Source: Calonectria ilicicola
Lineage: Eukaryota > Ascomycota > Sordariomycetes > Hypocreales > Nectriaceae
Assembly (NCBI GenBank): GCA_020809705.1
Contig: CP085829.1
Span: 1,054,001 to 1,118,000 of the forward strand
DNA length: 64,000 nucleotides
Reading direction: 5' to 3'
Both the position numbers and the translations under genes were made by a program. Of the stretch, positions 21,756 through 34,646 are shown piece by piece (positions within the stretch are counted from its first letter, which is position 1; every line of letters begins with the position of its first letter). The notes under the pieces were generated by a model. The model was given only the letters and a program-made list of their open reading frames with translations. It did not search any database and was not told the DNA's origin.

Positions 21756-24700
21756 AAGAGCAACAGGAGCGGCTAGGGCAACAACCCCCAGAGTTACTGA
21801 AAGAACTCCCTAAAAAAGCTCTATACTCTATAACTAAAGAGCAACCCTGACGACGATTAGAAATAGAAGTAAGGATTAAAGGGAAGTGGTGTAATGCTAT
21901 AGTGGATAGCGGAGCTGAGCGAAACTATGTGAATCCTTGAGTAGTTAATGAACTTCAGTTACTATGGACAATGAAAGTCGATTTGTATGAAATCATTAAT
22001 ATAGAAGGAACATCCTTTGGATATAACAACGGTATTATAGACAAGAAGATTGATCACCTGAAAGTCTTTGTTAAAAGAAAAAACCAAGGAATAATCTTTA
22101 ATATTGTCGATATTAGACAACACAATCTAATCTTAGGGTACCCATGGTTATACCAATATAACCCTAATATCTGCTGACGTACTGGCCAGGTGCAAATACC
22201 CGAGAAGTATAATGCAGCTAGCAATATTTCTATAAAACATAATAAGAGATCTCGAACTCCTAGCCCTAATTAAGTAAAAGATACAAGTGAAGGAGAATCT
22301 TCGCCACCTAAAGGAACAAAATACAAATACAAGAACGGTCAGAAAAGGCAAAGACAACAAACGATCGCCTGCCTTAGAACATAGTTCCAACAAATCAATA
22401 AAAGCCTCAAAGAAATAAAGGCTAAAGTAGAAACAGACAGACTGCGCAATGTACCCCCATAGTACCGAATCTACAAAAAGCTCTTCGTAGAAGAACTAGA
22501 CACTGGACTACCTAAGTTTAGCCAGTGGGATCACGAAATCGTCCTTAAAGACAGATCCAATACCCGATTCTACCCTATTTATAATCTTAATTAAATCGAG
22601 CTTAATACTTTAAAGGAATACATTCAAAATATACTTAAAAAGGGATATATCTGTATTTCAAACTCCGAAGCTAGTTACCTTATTATGTTTGTGCCTAAGA
22701 AAAACGGGAAGCTATGCCTTATCGTGGACTACTGACAGCTTAATAATATTACTATTAAAGATCGCACTTTATTACTATTAATTAATAAAATAAAGGATCA
22801 CCTTTATAAAGCCAATATCTTTACTGTATTAGATCTTAAAGGAGTATACAATCTTATTTGCATTAAAGAAGGACATGAATGGAAAACCACTTTCCAAACT
22901 AAATTTGGACTATTTAAATACCTAGTTATACCTTTCAGACTCATAAATGCACTAGCATTATTTCAGCGAATGATAACTAATGTATTGCGAGAACACTTAA
23001 ACATCTTTGTTGTCTGCTACCTGGACGATATCCTCATCTTCTCCAAAAACAAGGAAGAACATAAAGAACACGTTCATAAGGTCTTAAAAGCCCTTCAAGA
23101 CACCAAACTCCTGGTTAAACTAGAAAAAAGCAAGTTCCACACCCAAGAAGTAGAATTTCTAGGACATATTATCAGCCCTAACGAAATCCACATAGACCTA
23201 AAGAAAGTCGCTGCAGTAAAAGATTAAAAGGAACCTACTAATATAAAGGAAGTACAAGCCTTCCTTGGATTTGCTAACTATTACTAAAGATTTATTAAGA
23301 GATTTAGTAAAATCGCCTTAGGCATAATAGAACTAACTAAGAAAGGAATTACCTTTCAATGGGGAAGTAAAGCATAACAATCATTCGAAGCTATAAAAAA
23401 TGCTATTTTAGAAGAACCTATCCTTGCAATGTTCAACCCTAATAAGCCTATAGAGCTAGAAACCGATGCATCGGACTTCGCCCTAGGGGCCTAGATCGGA
23501 CAACGAGATGAAAGAGGAAACCTATATCCTATAGCATTTTACTCGCATAAGCTATATAGCCCTAAGCTAAACTACCCAATCTACAATAAAGAATTCCTCG
23601 CTATCATCAACACTTTCAGAGAATTCTAACAATACCTTTTAAAAAGCAATCACAAAATTATAATATATACTAATCATAAAAACATTGCTTACTTCACAAT
23701 CACTTAAAAACTTAGTAAAAGGCAATTACAATATACAGAATATCTATCCGAATTTAACTATCAAATCATTTATATCAAAGAAACCGAAAACGGCCGCGCC
23801 AATGCGATCAGCCGCCGACCCGACTACAATATAGAAAAACTAAAAACGCAAGAAAAACTATTAATCTACAACACCAATAGAGAACTAGAACAAGCCCCAA
23901 TCAGTGGAATGATAATAGAAACAAAGAAAATAATCGCCACTATAAGAGTAGGAGGATTGCTGCGTGCAACTAGAACCACTACCGCGGAAATACCCACACA
24001 ATAAGTGGAACAGGGCAATCCACTACTAAGGAAAATCAAAGAATACAATCTAGCACTTCCAGAAGGAGAAAAAACGGACTACCTATAAGTGCTAGAAAAA
24101 CATCAAATGGAATTAATAAGGGATATTTATGAATACCCCTTACACAGCCACAAAGGCGTTAATAAAACCCTTGAATGAGTTAAATAGATATTCTCCTTTA
24201 GTAAGATTAAAAAGAAAGTTAAACAAGTATGTAAGGAATGCAGCCTATATCAATACTTCAAAAAACCAAGATACAAACCATACAGATTATTATAACCATC
24301 CCCTATCACACAACAACCATAGGACTTAATCACAATAGACTTTATTACCAACCTTCCTTTATTAGTAGACCCTACTATAAGAGTATACTATAATAGTATT
24401 TTTATTATTATCGATCGCTTTATAAAAGCAGCATATTATCTCCCATATAATAAAGCAATAAAAGAAGAACAATTTACTTACCTTTTCTTTTAATATATAG
24501 TTGCTATACACGGCCTACCAACCGAAATCATATCGGATAGAGGACAACCATTTGTATCTAAGTTTTGGCAAAGCCTGATATCCTTAATGGGGTTAAACCA
24601 TAAGCTAAGCACAGCCTTCTACCTTTAAACAGATGGATAAATCGAATGCTAAAACCAGGAAATTGAGCAATATCTACAATGCTATATTAACTATGAACAA

Positions 24701-25387
24701 ATCAATTGGGTAGAAAAATTACCTATTGCATAGCTAGCATATAATACATCCTACAATCATAGCATTAAGATAACATCAGTAAAAGCTAACTTTGGCTTTA
24801 CACTAGACGCTTATTAAGCTTCCTTAGAAGGTATAATTCAAGCAAAAGCTATAATTAAGTTAGATAATTTAAGAAAATTATATAAAGAAATAAAGATAGA
24901 ACTTAAGTTTATTTATAATATAATGAAAAGATATTATAATCTAAAAAGGCTAAAGGGACCATCCTTCTCGGAGGGAGATATGGTCTACCTAGCAATAAAA
25001 AATCTTATAATAAAAAAACAAAATAAAAAAATTAACTTCATGTAGATTAAACTATACCCTATTAAAAGAAAAATATCAGAAAACAACTATAAACTCGACC
25101 TCCCAGATAACATTAAAGTTCACCCTATCTTCCACATTTCACTGCTAGAACCTGGTGACAGCATCCAAGTCAATACAGGACCTAGCTACAAACCATAAAT
25201 AGAAAATCTAGAAGATCAATAGGAAGTTAAAAAAATCCTACAAAGAAGAAAAGAAGATAGGAAATTCGAAATTAAATAGAAAGATTATGAAGAAACAACC
25301 TAGGAACCCACCAAATACCTTACACATTATTTAAAAATACTAGAAGCATTCCTCCGACAAGCAAGAAAGAAGGATCAACGTCAGTAA
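21735..25387 (+). pseudogene. el1 pol (PR-RT-RH-IN-chromodomain), RIPped
   Basis: Recognisable blocks: the protease DSGAE, the RT box CYLDDILIFSK near 23010, RNase H ETDASDFALG near 23460, the integrase SDRGQPF near 24535 and a chromodomain near 25220-25350. Many in-frame stops exclude function. It keeps six A in the integrase A-run and the extra base near 24820 where el2 has lost one base each. Confidence 0.88.
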
Positions 25388-25928
25388 TATACAGCACCGA
25401 TACCACCTCCGAAGGAGGGCCTTCCTCCGTCACAATCTCAGCCTCCACTGCCTCCGCTGCTCTAGCACCCCGCTCTTCTAGATTATCCTCTAACTTCTCT
25501 AGACGCTCTAACTTGGCAAATGCTGCCATTATTTGAGACTGGGTCTCCAAGATGATTTTTTGAGAAGCCTCTAAAGAAGCATGTAGCGAGTTTAACTCAC
25601 TCCGCGTTTCTAAACGCTACTAACGCAACTTTTTCTTTTCTTTAATAACGCAGAGAACTGCTACTATTAGCACACTAAGCTAGCTAAATAAGGAACGACA
25701 AAAACATATATGAGCTACACTCTCCACACCCATACAATCATAACTTTTATAACTCCAGATACACTCGGAACAATAAGTCAAACCTTTACCTACCATGCAA
25801 GAAAGGCTAGTACTTACACAGCGCACATAAGCTATAATGGGTGTCCTAAAAAGATTGATGTAATTAGCGAGACCTTCGATTTTGCGATTCTTGTGAACAG
25901 AAGATGCTTTCGCTACCCTGCCTGACAT
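25320..25928 (-). pseudogene. el1 antisense zinc-cluster/coiled-coil gene, RIPped
   Basis: Runs opposite to el1, starting with an ATG 113 bp from the 3' LTR. Cysteine-rich residues 34-61 (YVRC...LSC...YCSEC...YDC) match the six-cysteine cluster of the el2 gene if the first and last cysteines became tyrosine (TGT to TAT, a RIP-type G to A change). Downstream, the frame encodes a long coiled coil (FAKLERLEKLEDNLEERGA) ending near 25320, as in el2. In-frame TAG codons interrupt the region between. It is a diverged relative, so the gene predates the split of the two element subfamilies. Confidence 0.65.
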
Positions 25929-26041
25929 AATGTTAGCATGACAAAATAATTATAAGTCTAAGTTTAGACAATGCATACAAAAAAACCACCGCAACCCATT
26001 ATACCGGCCTTAAGGACAAGACCAACGAAGGGGAGACATCG

Positions 26042-26432
26042 TGTTACAACCCATGTCATACCTAGGGCGGTCTAGAATGGCAGAATGCCACACCCTATAA
26101 GAAACCAGCTACCCTATAGTTACATACGACTAATCAAACAAGGAGCGATAAGGGCGACTGTCGCGATAAGTGCGAAAGGTGTCACACCTAGCGCACCAAG
26201 CACACCATACACACTAAAATAAGATAGTAATATATAGACGGATTAGATCCTACTGTAAGGAACGGAACTGATCAGCTTTCAATACAACTTGGTTACCTCA
26301 ATTGCGATTGACTATTACCTAATGTAATACTTCTATTGCTCTATTCTACTATAACGCGCCTAACCATCCTGCCAACAATAAACCCTTCGTTTTGATTGGT
26401 TTATTAAGTTGGGAATTAACCAGACCGTTACA
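26042..26432 (+). repeat. el1 3' LTR
   Basis: 391 bp from TGTTACAACCC to CCGTTACA, followed by the target duplication AATAT. Confidence 0.9.
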
Positions 26433-27823
26433 AATATAACATTTTTTATATCTAAAGGATCAAGCCTAGCTCCTCTAAAACCTACCTTAATATTGCTTTC
26501 TATTATAATAGCTTAGTATATATTATAAAAGGCTAGGAAGAAGTTGGCCTTTAAAATGTAAATTATAGAGTATTTAATTAGATTCTCTATTTCCTTCCTA
26601 TATACTATTTTTAATAGCCTAAAATATATAATATCAAGTGATTAAAGTAGATAAGATAAATAAGGTAGTATATAAAGTATAATAATTTTATTATTCTTAT
26701 AATATTTCTTAAACTTAACCAAATAATAACTTTTATACCTATTAAAAACTAGAAGATAATAGCAATTAATTGATCGATTACTTATATAATAATTAAAGTG
26801 CTTTAGTTATTTAAGACCTATTTTATTATTAATCTAGCTATTTTAAGTGATTGCAATAGCCCAATTGCCTGAAAGGTTGCTTTCTTTATATCAATTAGCA
26901 AGATAATATTGGCCTATAGTAATAAGAAATGGTAGGATAGCCTAGCCTTTTATATTAATAGCTTTAATTACTATTATCCATTTCTGGTTTCTAGGCTAGA
27001 TTAATTTTAGGTTTGTATACCTTTTTATACCTATTATAACTATTCTACTTATAATAATATCTATTATAAAGCTAATCTTATTAAAGTTATAAATATTATT
27101 TAAATAAATATTATACTTATCTATTATATTAGCTACAAACTAAAACTAATTACTAATTATCTTTAGATCTTTATATTTAGCCCTTTTATAATTATATTTC
27201 TAAAAGAATTATATTTTAAGCTCTAAGTAACATTTAATAAAATTTAAAGCCTAACACTTACTAACAGGTAATATATTTTAATTAAAAAATGATTAATCAG
27301 CTATTTCTTAAACAATATATAATTTTAAAAAGAATCCTCATAAATCTAGATCTAGAATAAAGCTAATAATAATCTCTTCTTCTAGATTAAATAGCTTATA
27401 TAAATTAAGGATAGTATTATTTTAAAATTGAATTCCCTATTACTAACAATATAATCACCACCAACTTACTTCATAGACTACTATAGCTTTTCGCATACTT
27501 AATTTTAGGTTATTTTGAAGGGCTTAAAGATAAAGAATAGCTTTAGCTTTAGTATTTAATTGGAATATTACTAGTTGTTAAGAAGCATTTGATTAAATGA
27601 TTTGTGTTGTGTATAAGGGATTTATGGTGTGCTTGTTTATGTGGTGCGCTCGCTTATGGAGTATGTTATAATTAAAATTCTTTTTATTTTTTAAATATTA
27701 ATAAATAAAATATTTTACATAATTTAAAAAATAAAAAAATTATATAAATAATAAAATAAAATAAAAAATAAATTAAAGAAATTATAAGTTTTTTGTAAAA
27801 ATTATAAAAATTATTTTTATAAA

Positions 27824-28204
27824 TGTTAGAGGTTATAATACAGTGGAAGGTAAAAAGGATAAGCTTAAAATTAAACTTACTAAATAGGTATATATTATAT
27901 TATTATTTTATTTTAGAGGGGCTATATGTTATATATATAGATGAATATTTCCTTTATTAATCAGCAATTTCAATATTTTAATTTCTAAGCAATTATATTA
28001 TAAATCAATGGATTTATAATCATTTATTATAAATCAAAATATTTGATTTTTCTATACAGTATATATAGTATTATTAATACTATATTAGCTTATAATAGTA
28101 AGAAAAATTCAGCTATTCAATAGTTTAACTTTTATCTTTAAAAGTTTAATATTTAGAGAGTTATTTTAGGTTATATTTATTATTTTATAAGTTTTTATTT
28201 AACA
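27824..28204 (-). repeat. Solo LTR, 381-bp family, copy C
   Basis: Begins TGTTAGAGG and ends ATTTAACA on the plus strand, flanked by the 5-bp duplication ATAAA. It is the reverse complement of the copies at 35944 and 51596. AT-rich with no coding potential. Confidence 0.82.
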
Positions 28205-29113
28205 ATAAATATAAAAAATAATAATAAAAGCTTAATTTTATATAATAATAATATTTATAAAATTTAAATAATTAAATAAAATAAAAAAATATTTAAAAAT
28301 AATAAATCTTTTAATAATAAAATTAATTAAAGTTTAATTATTAATATTTTTATTAAAATAATTTAATATTTATTTTAATAAAAATTTTATTAATATTTCT
28401 TTTAAAAAAACTTATTTAATTTTTTTAAATAATATATAAAATTTTATAAAGACTTTTATATTTCTTTATTATATTTTATTTAATTTATATAATAATATAC
28501 TTTTTCATTTATAATATTTTTTTTAAATTCTTTTAATATTATATTCTTCTTATAATTTAATTATTAATTTAATATATAATTTTATATTAATAATAATAAT
28601 ATTAATTATTAATTTAAATAAAAAATATAAAAAATTAAATAAATCTTAATATTTTTTAATAAATTAAATTTATAATTATTTTTTAAGATTTTCTTTTTAA
28701 TAGAATATAAATTAAAATATTTAAAATTAAATTTTTTATTTTATTATTTTATAATAATATTTTTTATAATAACAAGAATTATCTTTTTTTCTTTAAAAAT
28801 AAACTCTCTATTTATTTAAGATTATAATATTTTTTATTTATATATAAATAAATTTTAATTTTATTTTTATTTTAAAGTATAATTATTATATTTATTTAAA
28901 TTTAAATAATATTTTTATATTTAATAATTCTTTTAATTCAAAATAAAATATATTAAATATAAATTAAATAATAAAAAGCTTTTTTATTTAATTTATTTAT
29001 TTATAATTAATATAATATTATAAATAATATTTAATTTTTTAATTTTATTTTTTAATCTACTTATTAATTTAAAATTAGAAAGTAATTATAAATTTATATT
29101 TTAAATTTATATA
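28205..29113. repeat. AT-rich relic sequence
   Basis: Nearly pure A/T, probably the remains of one or more elements after RIP. No family can be assigned. Confidence 0.5.
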
Positions 29114-29211
29114 ACGTATATAATAAGCGAGCGTCACAGACAAGCGAGCGTCATAAAAATCCCTCATACACATTACAAAACATTTAATCAACTACTTTAC
29201 AACAACTAAAC

Positions 29212-31012
29212 ATATCCCAATTGAATACTAAGACTAAAACCCTTCTTACCCTTCAGGCCCTTCAGAATAACCAAAAAATAAGCACCCAAAAGGCCGCAAA
29301 GATATATAAGATCAATGAGCATCGACTACATTGTCAGCAAAAGGGAATTCAGTGTAAGGATCCGTACTTCCCATTACGTCAATTAGCCCGTCAGGCCAAA
29401 AGATAAGTCAATAATCGCAATGCTTGCAATTACAGGTACGGATAACAGCTATTAAATAGGGTCTCGTGCGCCCGGTTGCACAGGTCGTAACATTCAGTCT
29501 CAAAGTGATACTATTCCTAATTCACACAAGCTATCTAATCTAGAAGAAGAGATCATTATTCAATTTATCCTAGACCTAGATTCGCAAGGATTTCCTCTAA
29601 GGCTATGTGGTATTGAGGAAATGGCTGATCAATTGCTTGCTAATTGAAATATATTATCTGTTGGCAAGCATTAGGCTTTAAACTTTATTAAATACTACTT
29701 AGAGCTTAAAATGTGATTCTTTTGTAAATATAACTATAAAAGGGCCAAATATAAAGATTTAAAGATAATTAGTAACTAGTTTTAGCTTGTGGCTAATATA
29801 ATAGGGAAGTATAGCATTTGATTAGATGATATATATAACTTTGATGAGATTGGCTTTATAATAGGTGTTATTGTAAGTAGAATGATTGTAATAGGTGCAG
29901 AAAGGCGTTCAAATCCAAAATTAATCTAGCTTAGAAACCGGGAATGGATAACAGCAATTCAAGCTATTAATACAAGAGGCTAGGCCATCCTGCTATTTCT
30001 TATTACTGTAAGCCAATATCATCTTACCAATTAGTATCAAGAAAGCAACCTTCTAGACGATTGGGCTATTACAACTACTTAAAATAGCTAGACCAATAAT
30101 AAAATAGCTTTTAAGTGGCTAAAGCACTTTAATTATCATATAAGCAATCGATTAATTGGTTACTATTATCTCCTAATCTTTAATAGGTATAAAAGTTACC
30201 ATTTAGTTAAGTTTAAGGAATATTATAAGAATAATAAAATTATTATACTTTATATACTATCTTATTTATCTCATCTACTTTAGTTACTTAATATTGCATG
30301 CTTTAGGCCACTAAAAACAGCATATAGGAAGGAAATAGAGCACTTGATCAAATGCTTAATAACCTATATTTTAAAGGCCGACTTCTTCCTAGTTTTTTAT
30401 AATGCATATAAAGCCACTATAATAGAAAAGAATATTAAGGTAGGTTTTAGAGGAGCTGGACTTGATCCTCTAGATCTAGAAAATGTCATATCAAAGCTTG
30501 ATGTGCGGCTACAGACTCCAACACCATTCAATCAAGCAGTTGACCTATCTATATCTTGGACATCAAAGACTCCAAGGACTATTACTAAGACTAGCTCATA
30601 GTCTGAATATCTTAAAAGATGAATTAGAAGATTTTAAAGTACCTCTCTAGAGTCTATTATTAAGGCATTATCATCACTTTCTAAAGGAATAAAGGCTATT
30701 ATGCATAAGATAGTGTTAATAAAAGCTAAGATCCGGGATCTTCAACAAGCAAACAAGATATTTAGCAAACGCCGAAGAGCAAAGAGAACTAAACTGCAAG
30801 ATAGAGGGACAATAACAGTAGCTAGTGCAAAGGAAGCAATTGATCAGATGGAAGCTAATGCACAAATACAGGCAGAAATATTGCAAAGTGGTAGCCGAGG
30901 GAAGTTAGTGCGACTGGTCGGAAGGCATTGTAGGACTTATGGCAAGACTGGTTATAATGCAAGGATATATTAGATAGTTATTGAGATCTCTGAGGAAGAG
31001 AAAAGTGATTAG
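29212..31012 (+). pseudogene. pogo-type transposase (T2), RIPped and interrupted
   Basis: The N-terminal helix-turn-helix segment (TLQALQNNQKISTQKAAKIY) is split from the rest by the 140-bp element. Then follow the DDE_1 catalytic region with FDEIGFIIGV (normally DETGF) near 29840, the CFRPLKTAY block near 30300, and a basic C-terminal region (KRRRAKRTKLQDRG). The start codon reads ATA and several codons are stops, consistent with RIP. The enzyme would cut and paste the element at TA sites; this copy is inactive. Confidence 0.85.
29353..29492 (+). repeat. 140-bp solo-LTR-like element, copy 1
   Basis: Starts TGTAAGGATCCG, ends GGTCGTAACA (TG...CA), flanked by the 5-bp duplication TTCAG. It is apparently identical over its full length to 52656-52795 (reverse strand) and is not AT-shifted although it sits inside a RIPped transposase. 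Confidence 0.88.
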
Positions 31013-31118
31013 AATTAATTGATTGGATGTTTTATAGTGTTTTTATCTTGATTGAAAAATGAGGTGTGGTGAAAAGTGTGATGCTTGCTTGTCTGCGACG
31101 CTCGCTTATCATATATGT

Positions 31119-32084
31119 TATATTATTAATTTTTATTAAAATTTAAATATAAATAATTATTTATAATTATTTATAACTTTAATTAATAATTTATATATTA
31201 TAATTATATATTAAAAAAAAGAAAATTATTTTTTGTTTATTATTTTATTATAAAAAATATAATAAATAAATTTAATAAAATAATTAATAATAATAAAAAT
31301 AAAATTATAATATTTATTTATAATAAGATTTATTAATAATAGTAGATTAATAATAGAATTTATTATAATTAATTTTTATAATTTAATTATAATTAAAATA
31401 AATTATAATTTATTATATAATTTATATCAAAATAATTTTATTTATTAATAAAATAAGTATTATTTAATAATAACTTTTATTTTCTTTTTTATATAATTAA
31501 AGGAAAATATTTATGTAATTTATTTAAAGATTTTATTAACTTTTTTATATTTATTAAATAAATATTTATAAATCTTATAAATTAAATTATTTTATAATTT
31601 ATTTAAAATTTATAATTAAATTATTTATTCTTTTTTTAAAAATATTTTATTATATTTTTTAATCTTTTATAATAATAAATTATTTTATTTTATAATATAA
31701 ATACTTAGTATCAAGGAATTATAGATTTTTATAAAAGTTTTAAGTAATTTATAATTCTTAAAAGCTTATTATTTAAATAAATATTTTAATATAAAATAAT
31801 ATTTTATTTTTTATTTTTTATAAATTATGATAATAATCTTCTTAAATTTAATTATTATTTTATTAATAAATATTTATTTAAAATTATTTTTAAAAGTATA
31901 TTATAATAATTTCTTTATAATTACTTTTTTCTTCTTTTAATAATTAATTTATTAATTGATTATATTTATTTAAGTATTTTTAATACCTTTAATATATATA
32001 ATTTAATAATTAAATTTAAATAAGTATTTAATATAATATAATTATTATTTATTAAGCTTTTATATAATTATAAAATAAAAGATA
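31119..32084. repeat. AT-rich relic sequence
   Basis: Nearly pure A/T; no family recognised. Confidence 0.5.
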
Positions 32085-32510
32085 ACGTACATGATAAGCG
32101 AGCGACGCAAACAAGCGAGCGACGCATTTTAATTTTCAGCTTAAATTAAGATTTTTAAAGTTTTCTTAAAAATCCAAACCAAGCCTAAAATAGCTATATT
32201 TCTATTAATTAGCTAGCTAAAAATCAATAAATATATCGGAATTTTCTATATTTTCCTAGATTTTTATATAGCTAGAAGTTAAGTATTTATAAATTCGCAC
32301 TGTATAAATTGCTATTTAAATATGTAGAAAAATATTTAAAAATCTAAAAAAGGGATTATTTATTTATTTTTCTTTTAAATAGCTTATTTTAATTTTTTTT
32401 AGGCTATAGCTACTTAAATTGTTAATTTTAGAAAATCCAAAATTGGTATTTTTCGGTGTACAGTATACTGCGTCGCTCGCTTGTCTGCGTCGCTCGCTTA
32501 TCATGTACGT
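32085..32510. mobile_element. MITE 2 (426 bp)
   Basis: Same family as MITE 1 by length, interior and ends, flanked by TA. Its duplicated end repeat is AAGCGAGCGACGCA, so the core GACGCA replaces GGCGCA of MITE 1 in all four positions. Confidence 0.85.
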
Positions 32511-32786
32511 TATTCTTATAATTAATAATATTATAATCTTATATTAATTTTTAAAAAATATTATTAAAATATTTTAAAAATATTAATAATAATTAAGAAC
32601 TTTTTATTATAAATAAAGTAATTAAATTTTATTTTTTATAATTTATATAAATAAAATATAATAAAATATCATCTTTTTTATTTATTTTTTTATTTAATTT
32701 AAACTTTAATAATAAAATTAAAAAAATTTATTTTTAATTTAATAAATTAATTAAAATTAAATATTATAAATATTAGCTTAACTATA
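32511..32786. repeat. AT-rich relic between MITE 2 and T3
   Basis: Nearly pure A/T; nothing identifiable. Confidence 0.45.
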
Positions 32787-34646
32787 ACGTACTCCATAAG
32801 CTTGTAACGCAGATAAGCATACAACGCACTTTTTACAATATCCCATTTTAAAACTAAGATAAAAACACAACAAAACATTCAATCAATTAATTCTAATTAC
32901 TATCCTCTTCCTTAGAGATCTTAATAACTACCTAACATATCCTTGCATTATAGCTAATCTTGCCATAAGTCCCACAATACCTGCCGCCCAATTGTACTAA
33001 CTTTCCTCAACTACCATTTTATAATGTTTCTACCTGTATCTGTATATCTACTTCCATTTGATTAATTACTTCCTTGCCTGCCTCTATTATTATTATTCCT
33101 CTATCTTATAGTTGAGTTCTTTTAGATCTACAGCATTTGCTTAGTACCTTATTTGCTTATCAAAGATCCTGAACCTTAGCCTTTAATAAGACAATCTTAT
33201 ATATAATAGCCTTTATTCCTTTAGAAAGCAATTATAATGCCTTAATAATAGACTCTGAAGAGGCACTTTGAAGCCTTTGAATTTATTCTATAAGGTACTT
33301 AGACTGTGAGCTGGTCTCAGTAATATTCCTTGGAGTCTTTGAGATCTAAGGAGTAGTAGGCTCAATTATCTGATCAAATGGTATTAGTATTTATAGTTAT
33401 ATATTAAGCTTTAATATAACATTTTCTGCATCTAAAGGATCAAGCCTAGCTCCTCTAAAACCTGCCTTGATATTACTTTTTGTTATAATAGCTTGGTGTG
33501 CATTGTAAAAGGCTAGGAAGAAGTCAGCCTTTGAAATATGGGTTATAGAGTATCTAATTAAATGCTCTATTTCCTTCCCATATGCTGTTTTTAGTGGCCT
33601 AAAGCATGCAATATTAAGTGGCTAAAATAGATAAGATAAATGAGGTAGTATATAAAGTATAATAATTTTGTTTTTCTTATAATATTCCTTAAACTTAACC
33701 AAATAATGACTTTTATACCTATTAAGGATTAGGAGACAATAGCAACCAATTAATCGATTGCTTATATAATAATTAAAGTGCTTTAGTTATTTAAGACCTA
33801 TTTTATTATCAGTCTAGCTATTTTAAATAATTATAATAGCCTAGTTGCCCGGAAGGTTACTTTCTTTATACCAATTAATAAGATAATATTAGCCTGTAAT
33901 AATAAGAAACAGCAAGATAGCCTAGCCTTTTATATTAATAGCTTTAATTACTGTTATCCATTCCCGGTTTCTAGGCTAGATTAATTTTGAGTTTGAATGC
34001 CTTTCTACACCTATTATAACCATTCCACTTACAATAATACCTATTATAAAGCTAATCTTATTAAAGTTATATATATCATCTAATTAAATACTATACTTAC
34101 CTATTATATTAGCTATAAGCTAAAGCCAATTATTAATTATCTTTAGATCTTTATATTTAGCCCTTTTATAATTATATTTATAATAAAATTATATTTTAAG
34201 CTTTAAGTAGTATTTAATAAAGTTTAAAGCCTAGCACTTACCAATAGATAGTATATTTCAATTAAAAAGTAATTAATCAACCATTTCTTCAACACTATAC
34301 AGTCTTAGAGGGAATCCTCGCAAATCTAGGTCAAGGATAAATTAAATAATAATCTCTTCTTCTAGATTGGATAGCTTGCAGGAGGAAGGAACCCAATCAC
34401 TATAAGACTGAATACTATACTATCGATAACGTAACCGAGGCTCACTAATACCATAGATCAATGCAGCCTTTCGGGTACTTAATTTTCTATTATTTTGAAG
34501 GGCTTGAAGGGCAAGAAGGGTTTTAGACTTAGTATTTGACTGGGATATATTTAATGGTTAAGAAGCATTTGATTAAATGGATGGTAATGTATATGAGGGA
34601 TTTTTGCGTTGTATGCTTATCTGCGTTGCAAGCTTATGGAGTACGT
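32787..34646 (-). mobile_element. pogo-type DNA transposon T3, uninterrupted
   Basis: 1860 bp with inverted ends ACGTACTCCATAAGC and flanking TA. End repeat core AACGCA. It is the only copy without a nested insertion, so it sets the family length. Confidence 0.88.
32893..34548 (-). pseudogene. pogo-type transposase (T3), RIPped
   Basis: Same gene as in T2, on the minus strand. The start codon is ATA in place of ATG, followed by a frame for SQSNTKSKTL, with many downstream stops. It is less AT-shifted than T1 or T4 in places, but not functional. Confidence 0.75.

Larger units (their letters stand above)
19530..26432 (+). mobile_element. Ty3/gypsy retrotransposon el1, complete but heavily RIPped
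   Basis: A 6903-bp element with 391-bp LTRs (TG...CA) and a 5-bp target duplication AATAT on each side (19525-19529 and 26433-26437). Gag, protease, reverse transcriptase, RNase H, integrase and chromodomain regions are recognisable in order on the plus strand but are full of stops from C to T and G to A changes. A purine tract (AAGGGGAGA) precedes the 3' LTR. It also carries the antisense zinc-cluster gene at 25320-25928. It belongs to a related but distinct subfamily from el2 and el3, because its LTRs differ. Confidence 0.93.
18899..27666 (-). mobile_element. pogo-type DNA transposon T1, split by gypsy el1
   Basis: Inverted ends (ACATACTCCATAAGC...) are flanked by TA. Removing el1 and its 5-bp duplication leaves 1860 bp, exactly the length of the complete copies T2 and T3. 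The minus strand carries a decayed transposase with many stops. The repeat core in its ends is GCACCA. Insertion order is clear: T1 first, then el1. Confidence 0.85.
29114..31118 (+). mobile_element. pogo-type DNA transposon T2
   Basis: Inverted ends beginning ACGTATATAATAAGC are flanked by TA. Without the 140-bp insertion at 29353 and its 5-bp duplication it is 1860 bp. The duplicated end repeat has core GTCGCA, partly mutated. It carries the decayed transposase on the plus strand. Confidence 0.88.
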
